In this document: one piece after another, positions 7,050 to 16,496 of the stretch
How the letters are laid out: each line of letters opens with the position of its first letter
How positions within the stretch are numbered: the first letter of the stretch is position 1
NCBI RefSeq assembly: GCF_014193845.1
Contig: NZ_JACHZX010000001.1
Span: 930,001 to 994,000 of the forward strand
Length of the DNA stretch: 64,000 nt
Direction: 5' to 3'
Source: Sphingomonas sp. BK345
GTDB taxonomy: Bacteria > Pseudomonadota > Alphaproteobacteria > Sphingomonadales > Sphingomonadaceae
Program-made: the position numbers and the translations under genes
Notes under the pieces: model-generated
Database searches by the model: none
What the model was told of the DNA's origin: nothing
What the model saw: the letters and a program-made list of their open reading frames with translations, nothing else

Positions 7050-7619
7050 TCATATGACGTCGAGCACCAGGCCGAGGTCACGTGCCTCGTTGGCCTCGAT
7101 GTACCAATTGTCGGGCGCGCGCTTCTTGAGCTCGTCGAGCGTCACCTGGCTGCCGCGGACGAGGTCGGCGAAGCCCTCCTCCTGGATGCGGATCGAGTCG
7201 GCAATCTCGTTGAGCTTGGCCTTGAGGATCGGCGGGATCGTATTGAGCGGGCCGGAGAGCTGGATCGTGCTCGTCATGCTGCGCTCGTGGATCATCAGGC
7301 GTGAGTTGCGCGTGAGGAAGCGATTCTCGACCGGGAAGGCCGACATGAAGGTCGCGCCGGCGGAATAGACCGCGACCTTGCCGAGGAACAGCGCCTCGCG
7401 GCCGGTATATTCGCGCAGCAGGCGGATCGAGTCGCCCATCGCGCGCGCCATCTCGGGGTCGCCGCCGAGCGTGGTGAGCGAGACGACGATCGGGCCCTCG
7501 GCGGGCACGGCGGCGAGTTGCTCTTTGAACCGTGCATACATCATGTCGTCCACGGTGCCGTGGAGCTGAATGTGCGGGATGGCGAGGAGCGGGTAGCGAG
7601 CGGCGTTGCTGTCGGTCAT
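7050..7619 (-). CDS. ClpP/crotonase-fold serine protease-like protein (189 aa)
   Basis: The fold signature is that of ClpP-class enzymes: IVVSLTTLGGDPEMARAM, then KVAVYSAGATFMSAFP with a candidate nucleophile Ser86, then RNSRLMIHER with a candidate catalytic His111, as in the MIH(Q/E) motif of ClpP. It is similar in length to ClpP but diverges in the N-terminal loops that contact the Clp ATPases. It is therefore probably a ClpP-like paralogue, not the housekeeping subunit. No ClpX/ClpA gene is adjacent and there is no signal peptide, so a soluble cytosolic protein is expected. Confidence 0.72.
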   Translation of the reverse strand: MTDSNAARYPLLAIPHIQLHGTVDDMMYARFKEQLAAVPAEGPIVVSLTTLGGDPEMARAMGDSIRLLREYTGREALFLGKVAVYSAGATFMSAFPVENRFLTRNSRLMIHERSMTSTIQLSGPLNTIPPILKAKLNEIADSIRIQEEGFADLVRGSQVTLDELKKRAPDNWYIEANEARDLGLVLDVI

Positions 7620-7715
7620 GGCGGCGGTAAGCGACGGCGGGGGCGAGGGTTCCCTACGGCGCAGAAAACGTGGGCGCGGTGGAGGTGGGCTCGTTCCGCG
7701 TGTCTATGACAGAGC

Positions 7716-7980
7716 GTGTTCGAGTTCGACGCCGCGAAGAGTGCCGCGAACCGGCTCAAGCTCGGCATCGACTTTCCTACCGCGCGGGCGCTGTGGCATG
7801 ATCCGCTGGCGTTGCGTATTCCGGTGAGACGATCGGCCTCGTCAAGCCGCGCTGGCTGGTCGTCGGCCATATCGACGGACGGCTGTGGTGACCGAGCGCG
7901 GCGACCGGATCCGAATCAACTCGGTGCGCCGCGCGCGACCGGAGGAAGCGAGAGCCTATGAGCGGGCAGATGAGCAGTGA
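7716..7980 (+). pseudogene. brnT toxin pseudogene with two frame changes
   Basis: Three consecutive segments read as one BrnT in three frames. From GTG 7716: MFEFDAAKSAANRLKLGIDF through ALWHDPLALRIP. From 7826, in a second frame: ETIGLVKPRWLVVGHIDG and RLW, then TGA. From 7888, in a third frame: VTERGDRIRINSVRRARPEE to the stop at 7978. Joined, these give the full BrnT layout with the terminal RRARPEEARAYE motif. The residues normally between LW and VT are missing, which points to a small deletion. The toxin should be inactive. The antitoxin gene overlapping its end is intact. Confidence 0.75.
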
Positions 7981-8191
7981 GGACTTCGACCGACGTTTCG
8001 ACGCGGTGGACGACATCAGCGACCTGATCGACTGGAGTGCGGCGGAGCGGATCAACGACATTGAGCGTGTCGCGCTCGACCTGCCCACGTGGCGCGTCCG
8101 CCGGCTCGACCAGCTCGCCGCCGATAGCGGCACCACCCGCCAAGCGCTGATCGCGCGCTGGCTCGCCGAACGGCTCGACGGCGCCGCCTAA
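7958..8191 (+). CDS. CopG/BrnA-like antitoxin (77 aa)
   Basis: The product starts MSGQMSSEDFDRRFDAVDDI, then SDLIDWSAAERI, and ends with a ribbon-helix-helix core RVALDLPTWRVRRLDQLAAD and TRQALIARWLAERLDGAA. The FDxxFDxxxDI motif is typical of antitoxins paired with BrnT-like toxins. The gene starts 23 bp inside the brnT pseudogene, the usual overlap, and shows no damage. It may persist as an anti-addiction factor or a repressor of related operons such as those at 3.0 kb and 25.1 kb. Confidence 0.78.
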   Translation: MSGQMSSEDFDRRFDAVDDISDLIDWSAAERINDIERVALDLPTWRVRRLDQLAADSGTTRQALIARWLAERLDGAA

Positions 8192-8339
8192 TCCGAGCCG
8201 CGCCCGGCCGTCCGCATCATGGCCTTGCTCGCCTTTGCGGTGCGCGACATGGCGCGGTTGAGGCGCTCTCACCTGCGACGCTGGCAATGCTCCTGCGCCG
8301 CCGCGGTCGGGTCGGGCACGGCCAGGATCTGATCGAAGC

Positions 8340-8425
8340 ACGAGCGTGCTCCTGCGCACGCAGGAGCCTAGAGCCACGAGCGCCATCCCTGGCGCCCTGG
8401 GCTCCGGCGTTCGCCGGAGCACGCT
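8340..8425. repeat. Composite extragenic palindrome (class A doublet)
   Basis: Two hairpins, GCTCCTGCG-CA-CGCAGGAGC (8348-8367) and GCTCCGGCG-TT-CGCCGGAGC (8401-8420), face each other and are bounded by CGTGCTCC and GGAGCACG. Related units occur at 24883, 44141, 47077, 48301 and 51508. The remaining 8192-8339 holds no convincing gene. The layout is that of REP/BIME doublets. It lies just past the sdhA stop, where it could end transcription of that operon. Confidence 0.7.
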
Positions 8426-8472
8426 TCAGCTTCGATGAATTAGCCTCTAAGGGCTCGACCAAGGCGCGTTGA

Positions 8473-10275
8473 TCAGTAGACGCGCTTCTTCGGCTTGATG
8501 TAGTCGACGTCGTCGGTGAGCGTGTAGTCGTGCACCGGGCGATAATCGATCGCGGTGGCGCCGCTCTTGCCGCCCCAGCCCTCGAAGGTCGTGATCGTGT
8601 GCTTCATCCAGTTGGCGTCGTCGCGCTCGGGGAAGTCCTCGTGCATGTGCGCGCCGCGGCTCTCCTTGCGGTTGGCCGCGCTCTTCATCGTCACCACCGC
8701 TTGGCCGATCAGATTGTCGAGTTCGAGCGTCTCCACCAGGTCGGTGTTCCAGATCAGCGAGCGATCGGTCACGCCGACGTCCTGGACGCCCTGGTAGATC
8801 GCCTCGATCTTCTCGACGCCCTCCGCCAGCAGCGCCGAGTCGCGGAACACCGCGCAGTGGCGCTGCATCGTCCGCTGCATCTCGCCGCGCAGCTTGGCGG
8901 TCGGCGTGCCGCCCGAGGCGTGGCGGAAATGGTCGAGCCGGCTCAGCGCCATCTCTTCCGAGCCCTTGGGCAGCGGGTTGTGCGGCGTGTCGGGCTTGAG
9001 CGTCTCCTTCAGCCGCAGCCCGGTAGCGCGGCCGAACACGACGAGGTCGATCAGCGAGTTGGAGCCGAGGCGGTTGGCGCCATGGACCGAGACGCACGCC
9101 GCCTCGCCCACCGCGAACAGCCCGGGGACGACCGAGTCGGGATCGCCGTCGCGCAGCCGCACGACCTCGCCGTGATAGTTACACGGCACGCCGCCCATGT
9201 TGTAATGGACCGTCGGGGTGACCGGCAGCGGCTGGCGCGTCAGGTCGACGCCCGCAAAGATCTTGCCCGTCTCGGTGATGCCGGGCAGCCGCTCGTGCAG
9301 CACCTTGGGATCGATATGGTCGAGGTGGAGGAAGATATGGTCCTTCTCCTTGCCGACGCCGCGGCCCTCGCGCATCTCCATCGCCATCGAGCGCGCCACG
9401 ACGTCGCGGCTGGCGAGGTCCTTGGCGCTGGGGGCGTAGCGCTCCATGAAGCGCTCGCCCTCGGAGTTGGTGAGATAGCCGCCCTCGCCACGCGCGCCCT
9501 CGGTGATCAGCACGCCCGCGCCGTAGATGCCGGTCGGGTGGAACTGCACGAACTCCATGTCCTGCAGCGGCAGGCCGGCGCGCAGTGCCATGCCGTTGCC
9601 GTCGCCGGTGCAGGTGTGCGCCGAGGTGGCCGACTGGTAGACGCGCCCGCCGCCGCCGGTGGCGAGCACCACCGCGTGCGCGCGGAAGCGGTGGATCGAG
9701 CCGTCCTCCATGCACAGCGCGATCACGCCGCGGCAGGCGCCGTTCTCCATGATGAGGTCGAGCGCGAAATATTCGACGTAGAAGTCCGCGTCATACTTCA
9801 GGCTCTGCTGGTAGAGCGCGTGGAGCATGGCGTGGCCGGTGCGGTCCGCTGCGGCGCAGGTACGCTGCACCGGCGGGCCCTCGCCCATGTTCTGCATGTG
9901 GCCGCCGAACGGGCGCTGGTAGATCGTGCCGTTGTCGTTGCGGCTGAACGGCACGCCGGCGTGCTCCAGCTCGTAGACCGCGGCGGGCGCCTCGCGCACC
10001 ATATATTCGATCGCGTCCTGGTCGCCGAGCCAGTCGGAGCCCTTGACGGTGTCGAACATGTGCCACGACCAGTGATCGGGCGAGTTGTTGCCGAGCGAGG
10101 CGGCGATCCCGCCCTGCGCCGCGACGGTGTGGCTGCGCGTGGGGAACACCTTGGTGATGCAGGCGGTCTTCAGCCCGCTCTCGGCGATCCCCATGGTCGC
10201 GCGCAGCCCCGAGCCGCCCGCACCGACGACCACCGCGTCATAGGTGTGGTCGATGATCTTATACGCGTCGGACAT
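8473..10275 (-). CDS. sdhA: Succinate dehydrogenase flavoprotein subunit
   Basis: SdhA oxidises succinate to fumarate in complex II on the cytoplasmic side of the inner membrane and passes electrons to SdhB. At 600 residues it has the usual length. Seen are the FAD site [19 protein letters not shown], the covalent-FAD histidine in [17 protein letters not shown], the substrate motif [12 protein letters not shown] and ARGEGGYL, the catalytic region [10 protein letters not shown], and the C-terminal PKKRVY. The start at 10275 ([10 protein letters not shown]) shares one base with the sdhD stop, so the two are translationally coupled. No sdhB follows, which is unusual: the next gene downstream is on the other strand. 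Confidence 0.98.
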   Translation of the reverse strand: MSDAYKIIDHTYDAVVVGAGGSGLRATMGIAESGLKTACITKVFPTRSHTVAAQGGIAASLGNNSPDHWSWHMFDTVKGSDWLGDQDAIEYMVREAPAAVYELEHAGVPFSRNDNGTIYQRPFGGHMQNMGEGPPVQRTCAAADRTGHAMLHALYQQSLKYDADFYVEYFALDLIMENGACRGVIALCMEDGSIHRFRAHAVVLATGGGGRVYQSATSAHTCTGDGNGMALRAGLPLQDMEFVQFHPTGIYGAGVLITEGARGEGGYLTNSEGERFMERYAPSAKDLASRDVVARSMAMEMREGRGVGKEKDHIFLHLDHIDPKVLHERLPGITETGKIFAGVDLTRQPLPVTPTVHYNMGGVPCNYHGEVVRLRDGDPDSVVPGLFAVGEAACVSVHGANRLGSNSLIDLVVFGRATGLRLKETLKPDTPHNPLPKGSEEMALSRLDHFRHASGGTPTAKLRGEMQRTMQRHCAVFRDSALLAEGVEKIEAIYQGVQDVGVTDRSLIWNTDLVETLELDNLIGQAVVTMKSAANRKESRGAHMHEDFPERDDANWMKHTITTFEGWGGKSGATAIDYRPVHDYTLTDDVDYIKPKKRVY

Positions 10276-10652
10276 CAGGCGGCAGCTCCGAAGGCGACCT
10301 TGAGGATCGAGAAGATGGCGACCCCGGCGGTCGCGGCGGTGAACACGTTGAGCAGGATCGTCAGCACGAAGCGGTTCTCTTTGTGCGAATAATCCTCGAT
10401 CACCGTCTGCAGCCCGAGGCGGAAGTGGTAGAACACCGAGGCGATCAGCAGCGCCATCGGCACCGCCGCCCAGGCCGAGGAGAGCCACAGCCGCACCGTG
10501 GTGTGATCATAGGACGGCAGCATGGCGATCGACGCCAGGAACCACACCAGCAGCAGGAAATTGGTGCCGGCGGTAATCTTGTGGTGCCACCAGTGATGCG
10601 CGCCGGCGTGCGCGCTGCCCAGCCCGCGGACGCGGCCGATCTCGGTCGTCAT
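10275..10652 (-). CDS. sdhD: Succinate dehydrogenase membrane anchor subunit D
   Basis: A protein of 125 residues with three predicted membrane helices: [35 protein letters not shown], and [19 protein letters not shown]. The motif [17 protein letters not shown] includes the His and Asp-Tyr positions that bind heme b and quinone in SdhD. It lies between sdhC (no gap) and sdhA (one-base overlap) in the normal order. Together with SdhC it anchors complex II in the inner membrane and reduces ubiquinone. Confidence 0.94.
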   Translation of the reverse strand: MTTEIGRVRGLGSAHAGAHHWWHHKITAGTNFLLLVWFLASIAMLPSYDHTTVRLWLSSAWAAVPMALLIASVFYHFRLGLQTVIEDYSHKENRFVLTILLNVFTAATAGVAIFSILKVAFGAAA

Positions 10653-11081
10653 TTACTTGATCCCCACGAGGAGAAACCAGAAGCCCGCGGTGAGCAGCAC
10701 CGACATCACGAAGGTGAGCACCGCCAGCGTGCGGTTGACCTTCAGCTCGAACGCCGCGCCGGTGTCGAGGATGAGGTGGCGGATGCCGCTCATCATGTGC
10801 TGGAACAGCGACCAGGTCAGCCCGACGCCGACGATCCAGCCGAGCGGGTTGAGCGCGCCGCTCGCGGTGGTGAACACGTCGAGGAACACGCCGTACGCCT
10901 GCGGCCCGGCGGCGATCGCGGCGAGCCACCAGACGAGCAGCAGCGTGCCCACCGTCGCCATGCCGTCGCCGGTGACGCGGTGGAAGATCGAGGCGGTCAT
11001 CGCCGGCGACCAGCGATAGTGCAGCCGCAGCGGGCCGCTGAACAGATGCGGGCTGCGCGGGCGGGCGGGTTTGGAGGCCAA
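10653..11081 (-). CDS. sdhC: Succinate dehydrogenase cytochrome b556 subunit
   Basis: A protein of 142 residues with the SdhC signature RPRSPHLFSGPLRLHYRW, then ASIFHRVTGDGM containing the SxxHRxTG motif for quinone and heme binding, and HMMSGIRHLILDTGAAFE with the second heme-ligand His region. Three membrane helices are visible. It is the first gene of sdhCDA. The 182-bp gap to the divergent chemoreceptor start probably holds both promoters. Confidence 0.95.
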   Translation of the reverse strand: MASKPARPRSPHLFSGPLRLHYRWSPAMTASIFHRVTGDGMATVGTLLLVWWLAAIAAGPQAYGVFLDVFTTASGALNPLGWIVGVGLTWSLFQHMMSGIRHLILDTGAAFELKVNRTLAVLTFVMSVLLTAGFWFLLVGIK

Positions 11082-11263
11082 GCGCTGGGTTCCTCGGGTG
11101 ACGAAAACGACGGACAGATTTGGCGCTGCCTATGCGTCCAGCGGCGCGCCGATGCAAGCTTGGTGCCGGGTCCCCCGAGGGAAACGACGGTGGTTGCCTA
11201 ACCCACTATTAACCCGTGAGCGGTAGCTACGGTCGCGACTCTGACCCCAGCGGGAGCCGCTCC

Positions 11264-12619
11264 TTGTCCCACGACCTGCCGCCGATCGGATCGGTCGCCG
11301 CCGCCTTCGACCTCACCGCCCGCTTCCGCGTGTTCGACGTCGACGGGCGGCTGACCCAGGCGTCGCGCGACGTGTGGGAGGCGCTGGCACCGCGCGCTCG
11401 CGCGATCGCGCAGGCCTATTGGGAGCAGTGGCAGCGCTGCTTCGCCGACCGCCGTTCCTGGGCACAGCACGAGAGCGAGCGGATGATCGAGCTCGGCTGC
11501 ATCTTCCTCGAGAACCGCTTCCTGCGCACGCGCGAGCGCGCCTGGATCGAGTCGATCGAGCGCTCGGTGGCGGGCGCCTACGCCGCTGACGTCACCCCGA
11601 TGGCGCTGCTGTCGATGATCAGCGCCAGCGACCGCGCCGCGCTGGAGGTGCTGATGGCGTCGGTGGCGCGCGACGATCCGCGCCTGCCCGAGATGCTCGA
11701 CACGCTGATGCGGCTCTCCGCGCTGGAAGGCGAGATCACGGTGGAAATGTACGCTTCCTATCGCGAGCATCGCGCGCAGGTGGCGCGCGACCGGCTCGCC
11801 GCCGAGTTCCGCGACGGCATCGCGGTGACGGTGGAGGACACCACCCGCGAGGGCGACCATCTCCGCGCCCAGGCCTCGCACGCCTCGTCGGCGGCGCGCG
11901 GCATGCTCGGCAAGACCAGCGAGGTCGCCGCCGCGGCGGAACAGTCCGCGGTCGCGATGCGCGACGCCGCCTCGACCGCGGCCGGGCTGATCCGCGCGAT
12001 CGAGGACGCGCGCGCCGAGGTCGAGGTCGCCGCCGACATCGCGACTCGTGCCGCCGGCCAGGCGGGTGACGCGGTCAACGTCTCGGGCGCGCTGAGCGAC
12101 CACGCCAAGTCGATCGAGTCGATCCTGGGGCTCATCCGCGACATCGCGGGGCAGACCAACCTGCTCGCGCTCAACGCCACGATCGAGGCGGCGCGCGCGG
12201 GCGACGCCGGGCGCGGCTTCGCGGTGGTGGCGCAGGAGGTGAAGAGCCTCGCCAGCCAGACCGCGCGGGCGACCGACGACATCGCCGCCAAGATCGCCGC
12301 GATCCAGGCCGCGACGCGAGTCACCGTCGACACCTCGGCCTCGATCCGCACCACCGTCGCCGAGGTACAGGATTCGGCGACGCGGATCCGCCATGCGATG
12401 GAGTCGCAGGCGCAGACCGTCACCGCGATCACCGCCGCGGTGGACGAGACCGCGCTCGCCGCCGACTCGATGTCGCACACGATTGCCGCGATTCGCGAGG
12501 ACACCGAGACGGTGGCGACCGAGATCGACCGGCTCGGCGCCGGCTTCGACTCGCTCGCGGGCCGGCTCGGCGCGCTCGACGGCCATGCCGGCGACTTCGC
12601 CAGCAAGGTCGCGGCCTGA
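11264..12619 (+). CDS. Soluble methyl-accepting chemotaxis protein, globin-coupled-sensor type (first of two)
   Basis: The N-terminal ~170 residues are helical, with no membrane segment, and resemble globin-coupled sensors. A proximal heme His is not evident, so heme binding is uncertain. The rest is a chemoreceptor signalling domain with the conserved tip [20 protein letters not shown] and then [18 protein letters not shown], which contacts CheA/CheW. The frame opens at GTG 11216, but TTG 11264 is preferred because GGGAG lies 7 bp before it while the GTG has none. It stands in tandem with a paralogue 29 bp downstream, and the two share almost identical DNA over the signalling core. Signal and location (cytoplasmic) are inferred. 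Confidence 0.85.
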   Translation: MSHDLPPIGSVAAAFDLTARFRVFDVDGRLTQASRDVWEALAPRARAIAQAYWEQWQRCFADRRSWAQHESERMIELGCIFLENRFLRTRERAWIESIERSVAGAYAADVTPMALLSMISASDRAALEVLMASVARDDPRLPEMLDTLMRLSALEGEITVEMYASYREHRAQVARDRLAAEFRDGIAVTVEDTTREGDHLRAQASHASSAARGMLGKTSEVAAAAEQSAVAMRDAASTAAGLIRAIEDARAEVEVAADIATRAAGQAGDAVNVSGALSDHAKSIESILGLIRDIAGQTNLLALNATIEAARAGDAGRGFAVVAQEVKSLASQTARATDDIAAKIAAIQAATRVTVDTSASIRTTVAEVQDSATRIRHAMESQAQTVTAITAAVDETALAADSMSHTIAAIREDTETVATEIDRLGAGFDSLAGRLGALDGHAGDFASKVAA

Positions 12620-12648
12620 TCCCTCTTCCCCGGTCCGAGTGAGCGTCG

Positions 12649-13998
12649 ATGCGGATGGTCCACCACGATGAGCGCGGCCTGGCCGATCGCGTCGGCGACT
12701 TCGACTGGGACGGCGGCATCCTGCCGGCGTGTCGCGAGATCGCCGACCTGCTCGACGCCACCGACGGATGGCGCCAGGTCGCGCGCACCTTCTGGGACCA
12801 TCTGCTGGCGCTGCCGACGCTGCCCGCGGCGACGCGGGACATCCCCCCGGAGCGGCTCGCCGACCAGCTCGGCCGCGCCACCCATTACATGCGGCTGCGC
12901 TACACCGAGCCGTTCAGCGACCGCTGGCACGCGATGGTGGTCGGTCAGGTCGACGTCTCGCAGGCCAATGGCGTGCCCCTCACGCTGCTGCTCGCCGCGC
13001 TGACCCGCGCACACGGCCACACGCTGTCGCTGCTCGCCGCGGGCTGCGCCGGCGACGCGGCCCGCCTGGAGCGGCTCAGCAATGTCGTGCTGCGGCTGGC
13101 GATGATGGAATCGGACCTGATGGCGTCGCGGCTGGGGGAGCTCTCGCTCGACGCGGTCCGCTCCGCCCGGGCCGAGCGCTCGGCGGCGTTCCGCTCGAGC
13201 ATCAGCGACGGCATCGGCGCGATCGCCGCGCGCGGCCATATCGTGCGCGAGAAGGCGCGCGCGGCAGCGGGCTCGACCCGCGGCATGCTCGACAAGACCA
13301 GCGAGGTCGCCACGGCGGCGGAACAGTCCGCGCTGGCGATGCGCGACGCCGCCGCGACCGCGGCCGGGCTGATCCGCGCGATCGACTCGGTGCAGAACGA
13401 CATGCGCGCCTGTACCATCACGCTGGAGGATGCCAACGCCCAGGCCGAGGACGCGGTGAGCGCCAGCGCGGCGCTGAGCGACCATGCCAAGTCGATCGAG
13501 TCGATCCTGGGGCTCATCCGCGACATCGCGGGGCAGACCAACCTGCTCGCGCTCAACGCCACGATTGAGGCGGCGCGCGCGGGCGACGCCGGGCGCGGCT
13601 TCGCGGTGGTGGCGCAGGAGGTGAAGAGCCTCGCCAGCCAGACCGCGCGCGCCACCGACGACATCGCCGCCAAGATCGCCGCGATCCAGGCCGCGACGCG
13701 AGTCACGGTCGACACCTCGGCCTCGATCAAGGACACGGTGGGCAAGGTCCGGCGCTCGGCGGTGCAGGTGACCGCGGCGATGCAGCTGCAGGCGCAGACC
13801 GTCACCGCGATCACCGCCGCGGTGGACGAGACCGCGCTCGCCGCCGACTCGATGTCGCACACGATCGCGGCGATCCGCGAGGACACCAACGACGTCACCG
13901 GCGAGATCGTCTCGCTCGGCCACGCCTTCGAGCAGATCGGCGACCGCTTCGACACGCTGCGCGACTCGGCCGAGAGCTTCTCGGCGAGCGAGGGGTAA
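12649..13998 (+). CDS. Soluble methyl-accepting chemotaxis protein (second of tandem pair)
   Basis: A protein of 449 residues. The N-terminal sensor ([20 protein letters not shown], then [17 protein letters not shown] and [16 protein letters not shown]) is only distantly like that of its neighbour. The C-terminal signalling domain (from about residue 270) is nearly identical, including [20 protein letters not shown]. No membrane helices are seen. It is probably a tandem duplicate with diverged sensing and a homogenised output domain. It is likely co-transcribed with the upstream copy. The ligand is unknown. Confidence 0.85.
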   Translation: MRMVHHDERGLADRVGDFDWDGGILPACREIADLLDATDGWRQVARTFWDHLLALPTLPAATRDIPPERLADQLGRATHYMRLRYTEPFSDRWHAMVVGQVDVSQANGVPLTLLLAALTRAHGHTLSLLAAGCAGDAARLERLSNVVLRLAMMESDLMASRLGELSLDAVRSARAERSAAFRSSISDGIGAIAARGHIVREKARAAAGSTRGMLDKTSEVATAAEQSALAMRDAAATAAGLIRAIDSVQNDMRACTITLEDANAQAEDAVSASAALSDHAKSIESILGLIRDIAGQTNLLALNATIEAARAGDAGRGFAVVAQEVKSLASQTARATDDIAAKIAAIQAATRVTVDTSASIKDTVGKVRRSAVQVTAAMQLQAQTVTAITAAVDETALAADSMSHTIAAIREDTNDVTGEIVSLGHAFEQIGDRFDTLRDSAESFSASEG

Positions 13999-14027
13999 GG
14001 GTGCGTGCGATAACGCTTCGAGACGAG

Positions 14028-14190
14028 GCTTCGACAGGCTCAGCCTCTCCTCAACGCGAACGGGACAACATACCCCTCCGTTCGTGCTGAGGAGCCGCCG
14101 AGCCGCGAACGAAGGAATGACCCACCGTTCGTGCTGAGGAGCCGCTGAGCCCGTCGAAGCGGCGCCTCGAAGCACCGCCCGCTCGTGGCG
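14028..14190. repeat. Dispersed palindromic repeats (TTCGTGCTGAG class)
   Basis: Two copies of CCGTTCGTGCTGAGGAGCCG (14078 and 14123 regions) alternate with inverted partners (GAGGCTTCGACAGGCTCAG, CCGCGAACGAAGGAATGAC). They are extragenic palindromes of the type common in sphingomonads. The rest of 13999-14272 shows no gene. Confidence 0.6.
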
Positions 14191-14272
14191 AGAGCGCTTC
14201 GCGGCAAACCGGCTCACCCCCACCCGCGCAACCCTCTGGCCCCGCCCCCCGCTTCCGTCCTATCGCGGCCGC

Positions 14273-14968
14273 ATGGTCAACATCCTCCTCACCGGCGCGA
14301 GCCGCGGCATCGGCGCCGCCATCGCCGCGACGCTCGACGCCACCCCCGATGTCGTGCTCGCGCGCCACGCCACCGCGAGCGACCTCGCCGCCGACTTCGC
14401 CGACCCCGCCGCCCCCGCGCGCCTGTGGGACGCCGCGCTCGACCGGCTCGGCGGCCGCGTCGACGTGCTGATCAACAACGCCGGCGTGTTCGAGGCCAAC
14501 CCGCTCGACTCGGACGACTGGGTCGCCAACTGGGAGCGCACGCTGCGGATCAACCTCACCGCCGCGGCCGAGCTCAGCCGGCTCGCGGTGCGCCACTGGC
14601 AGCAAGGCGGCCGCGGCGGACGGCTGGTCAACGTCGCCAGCCGCGCCGCCTATCGCGGCGACAGCCCGGCACACTGGCATTATGCCGCCGCCAAGGCGGG
14701 CATGGTGGCGATGACCAAGACGATCGCGCGCGGCTATGCCCGCGACGAGATCCTCGCCTTCGCGATCTGCCCCGGCTTCACCATGACCGGCATGGCCGAC
14801 GACTATCTCGCCAGCCGCGGCGGCGACAAATTGCTCGCCGACATCCCGCTCGGCCGTGTCGCCCAGCCCGAGGAAGTGGCGGCGGTGGCGCGCTTCCTCG
14901 CGCTCGAGGCGCCACCGTCGATGACCGGGGCGGTGCTCGACGTGAACGGGGCCAGCTATGTCCGCTGA
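14273..14968 (+). CDS. SDR family NAD(P)-dependent oxidoreductase (231 aa)
   Basis: A classical short-chain dehydrogenase with a Rossmann cofactor motif ILLTGASRGIGAAIA (TGxxxGIG), the NNAG motif in VDVLINNAGVFEANPLD, and the catalytic Tyr-Lys pair in HYAAAKAGMVAMTK (YxxxK) preceded by VNVASRAAY with the catalytic Ser region. The nucleotide-specificity loop is short (LARHATASDLAADF), so NAD versus NADP cannot be judged. The substrate is unknown. The stop overlaps the prmA start by 11 bp, so the pair is co-transcribed. Confidence 0.9.
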   Translation: MVNILLTGASRGIGAAIAATLDATPDVVLARHATASDLAADFADPAAPARLWDAALDRLGGRVDVLINNAGVFEANPLDSDDWVANWERTLRINLTAAAELSRLAVRHWQQGGRGGRLVNVASRAAYRGDSPAHWHYAAAKAGMVAMTKTIARGYARDEILAFAICPGFTMTGMADDYLASRGGDKLLADIPLGRVAQPEEVAAVARFLALEAPPSMTGAVLDVNGASYVR

Positions 14969-15905
14969 GGCGATCGACAGCTGGCGCGTCACCTTGCCGT
15001 GCACCCGCGCCGAGGCGGAGGCGATCGACGCCGCCGACGATCTCGCGATCGACGCGGTGCTGATGACCAGCGAGGAGGTCGAGGACGATCGCGAGCGCTG
15101 GCGGCTCGACGCGTACATGGAGCACGAGCCCGACGCCGCGATGCTGGCCGCGCTGCGCGCGCTGGTGCCGAGCGCGGCGGCGACCGAGCCGGCGGTCACC
15201 CCGCTCACCGCGCAGGACTGGGTGACGCTGAGCCAGGCCGGGTTGGAGCCGATCAGCGAGGGGCGGTTCGTCGTCCACACCAGCGCGCATCCCGTGGAGG
15301 TGCCGCCGGGCGGGCGCGCCTTCCTGATCGACGCGGGCCAGGCGTTCGGCACGGGGCATCACGCCACCACCTCGGGCTGCCTCGCGATGCTCGACTCGCT
15401 CGCCGACCGGACGGTGAGCAACGTCATCGACCTTGGCACCGGCACCGGACTGCTCGCCTTCGCCGCGCGGCATCTCTGGCCCGCGGCGCAGGTGACCGCG
15501 ACCGACATCGACCCCGCCGCGATCGCGGTGACGCGCGAGAACATGGCGGCCAACGCGGTCGACGACATCGCGCTGGTGGTGGCGGACGGCGCGCTCTCCG
15601 AGGCGATCGCGGCGCGCGCGCCCTACGACCTGGTGATCGCCAACCTCCTCGCCGGCCCGCTGATCTCGATGGCGCCCGAGGTGGCGGCGATCGCCGCGCC
15701 GCGCGCCGCGATCGTGCTCGCCGGGCTGCTCGAGACGCAGCGCGGCGAGGTGGTGGCGGCGTTCGAGCGCTGCGGCTGCGCGCTGGAGGCGGTCGACCGC
15801 CGCGGCGACTGGACGATCCTGCGGCTGGGCGCGGGCGCTACCCGCTACGTGCCGGAGCAGGCGCCCGACCCGCGCGGGCGCGACGGCTGGGCGCTCGATC
15901 TGTAG
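14958..15905 (+). CDS. prmA: Ribosomal protein L11 methyltransferase
   Basis: PrmA methylates ribosomal protein L11 using S-adenosylmethionine. The 315-residue protein has the N-terminal substrate domain and then the typical AFGTGHHATTSGCLAML segment (FGTGxHxTT), the SAM-binding NVIDLGTGTGLLAFAARHL, the acidic loop TATDIDPAAI, and NLLAGPLISMAPE equivalent to the catalytic NILA motif. Length and motif order fit PrmA fully. It overlaps the upstream SDR gene. A long inverted repeat follows the stop. Confidence 0.95.
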   Translation: MSAEAIDSWRVTLPCTRAEAEAIDAADDLAIDAVLMTSEEVEDDRERWRLDAYMEHEPDAAMLAALRALVPSAAATEPAVTPLTAQDWVTLSQAGLEPISEGRFVVHTSAHPVEVPPGGRAFLIDAGQAFGTGHHATTSGCLAMLDSLADRTVSNVIDLGTGTGLLAFAARHLWPAAQVTATDIDPAAIAVTRENMAANAVDDIALVVADGALSEAIAARAPYDLVIANLLAGPLISMAPEVAAIAAPRAAIVLAGLLETQRGEVVAAFERCGCALEAVDRRGDWTILRLGAGATRYVPEQAPDPRGRDGWALDL

Positions 15906-15953
15906 GGTAGAGGCGATGGCGGGCGGTCGCGGAGCTCTACCTCGCCTCATGAG

Positions 15954-16049
15954 CCTGTTCCCCGGCGAAAGCCGGGGCCCAGGTGGGAAGGCGGCGGTGG
16001 GTCTCATCAGCGTCCCCCAACTGGACCCCGGCTTTCGCCGGGGAACAGG
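15954..16049. repeat. Long inverted repeat between convergent prmA and divK
   Basis: Arms CCTGTTCCCCGGCGAAAGCC (from 15954) and GGCTTTCGCCGGGGAACAGG (ending 16049) are reverse complements over about 29 bp with one or two mismatches, around a 38-bp centre. The palindrome occupies the gap between two convergent genes, so it may serve as a two-way terminator. Its form is that of a dispersed sphingomonad repeat. Confidence 0.65.
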
Positions 16050-16101
16050 GACGAGGCAGAGAGTATCGCTCAGCCGCGCGCGGGCGGCACCGCCGCGCTG
16101 C

Positions 16102-16464
16102 TCACACAAGCGCCCCCACCGCGGTGATGAAGCGCGCCAAGGTGATCGGCTTGGAGATGTACGCGTCCGCCCCGGCCGCGCGGATGCGATCCTCGTCCTC
16201 GCGCCCGGCATAAGCGGTCACCGCCATCACCGGGATATGGCGCAGCGCGGCGTCGGCCTTCAGCTCGAGGATCAGCTCATAGCCGGTGACGTGCGGCATC
16301 TGGATGTCCATCACGATCAGGTCGGGCATGAAGGCGCGGGTGCGCTCCACCGCCTCGCGCCCGTCGCGCACCGGCTCGACCGCGAAGTCGTGCGCCCGCA
16401 ACAGGTCACAGAACAGCTTGAGATTGAGTTCATTGTCCTCGACAACGAGCACCCGCTTGGCCAC
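16102..16464 (-). CDS. divK: DivK-type single-domain response regulator (120 aa)
   Basis: DivK is the cell-cycle receiver protein of alphaproteobacteria that binds DivJ, PleC and DivL and tunes CtrA activity. The product VAKRVLVVEDNELNLKLFCD carries the acidic pocket VVEDN, DLIVMDIQMPHVTGYEL contains the phospho-acceptor Asp, TAYAGREDEDRI the switch Thr, and ISKPI the conserved Lys. The frame is open further upstream, but GTG 16464 gives a receiver of normal DivK length. No output domain is present. It is divergent from DUF3572, 32 bp away. Confidence 0.88.
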   Translation of the reverse strand: MAKRVLVVEDNELNLKLFCDLLRAHDFAVEPVRDGREAVERTRAFMPDLIVMDIQMPHVTGYELILELKADAALRHIPVMAVTAYAGREDEDRIRAAGADAYISKPITLARFITAVGALV

Positions 16465-16496
16465 GCGCCGCTTTCTCCTCTGACGCCAGATAGATA

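Noticed and set aside
8447..9097. Minus-strand frame over the sdhA 3' end as a candidate sdhB
   Set aside because: It is an out-of-frame shadow of sdhA and has none of the Cys clusters of an iron-sulfur subunit.
11758..14223. 821-codon open frame on the minus strand opposite the chemoreceptors
   Set aside because: Antisense to two clear chemoreceptor genes. High GC keeps all frames open, and the translation is Arg/Ala/Gly-rich with no domain.
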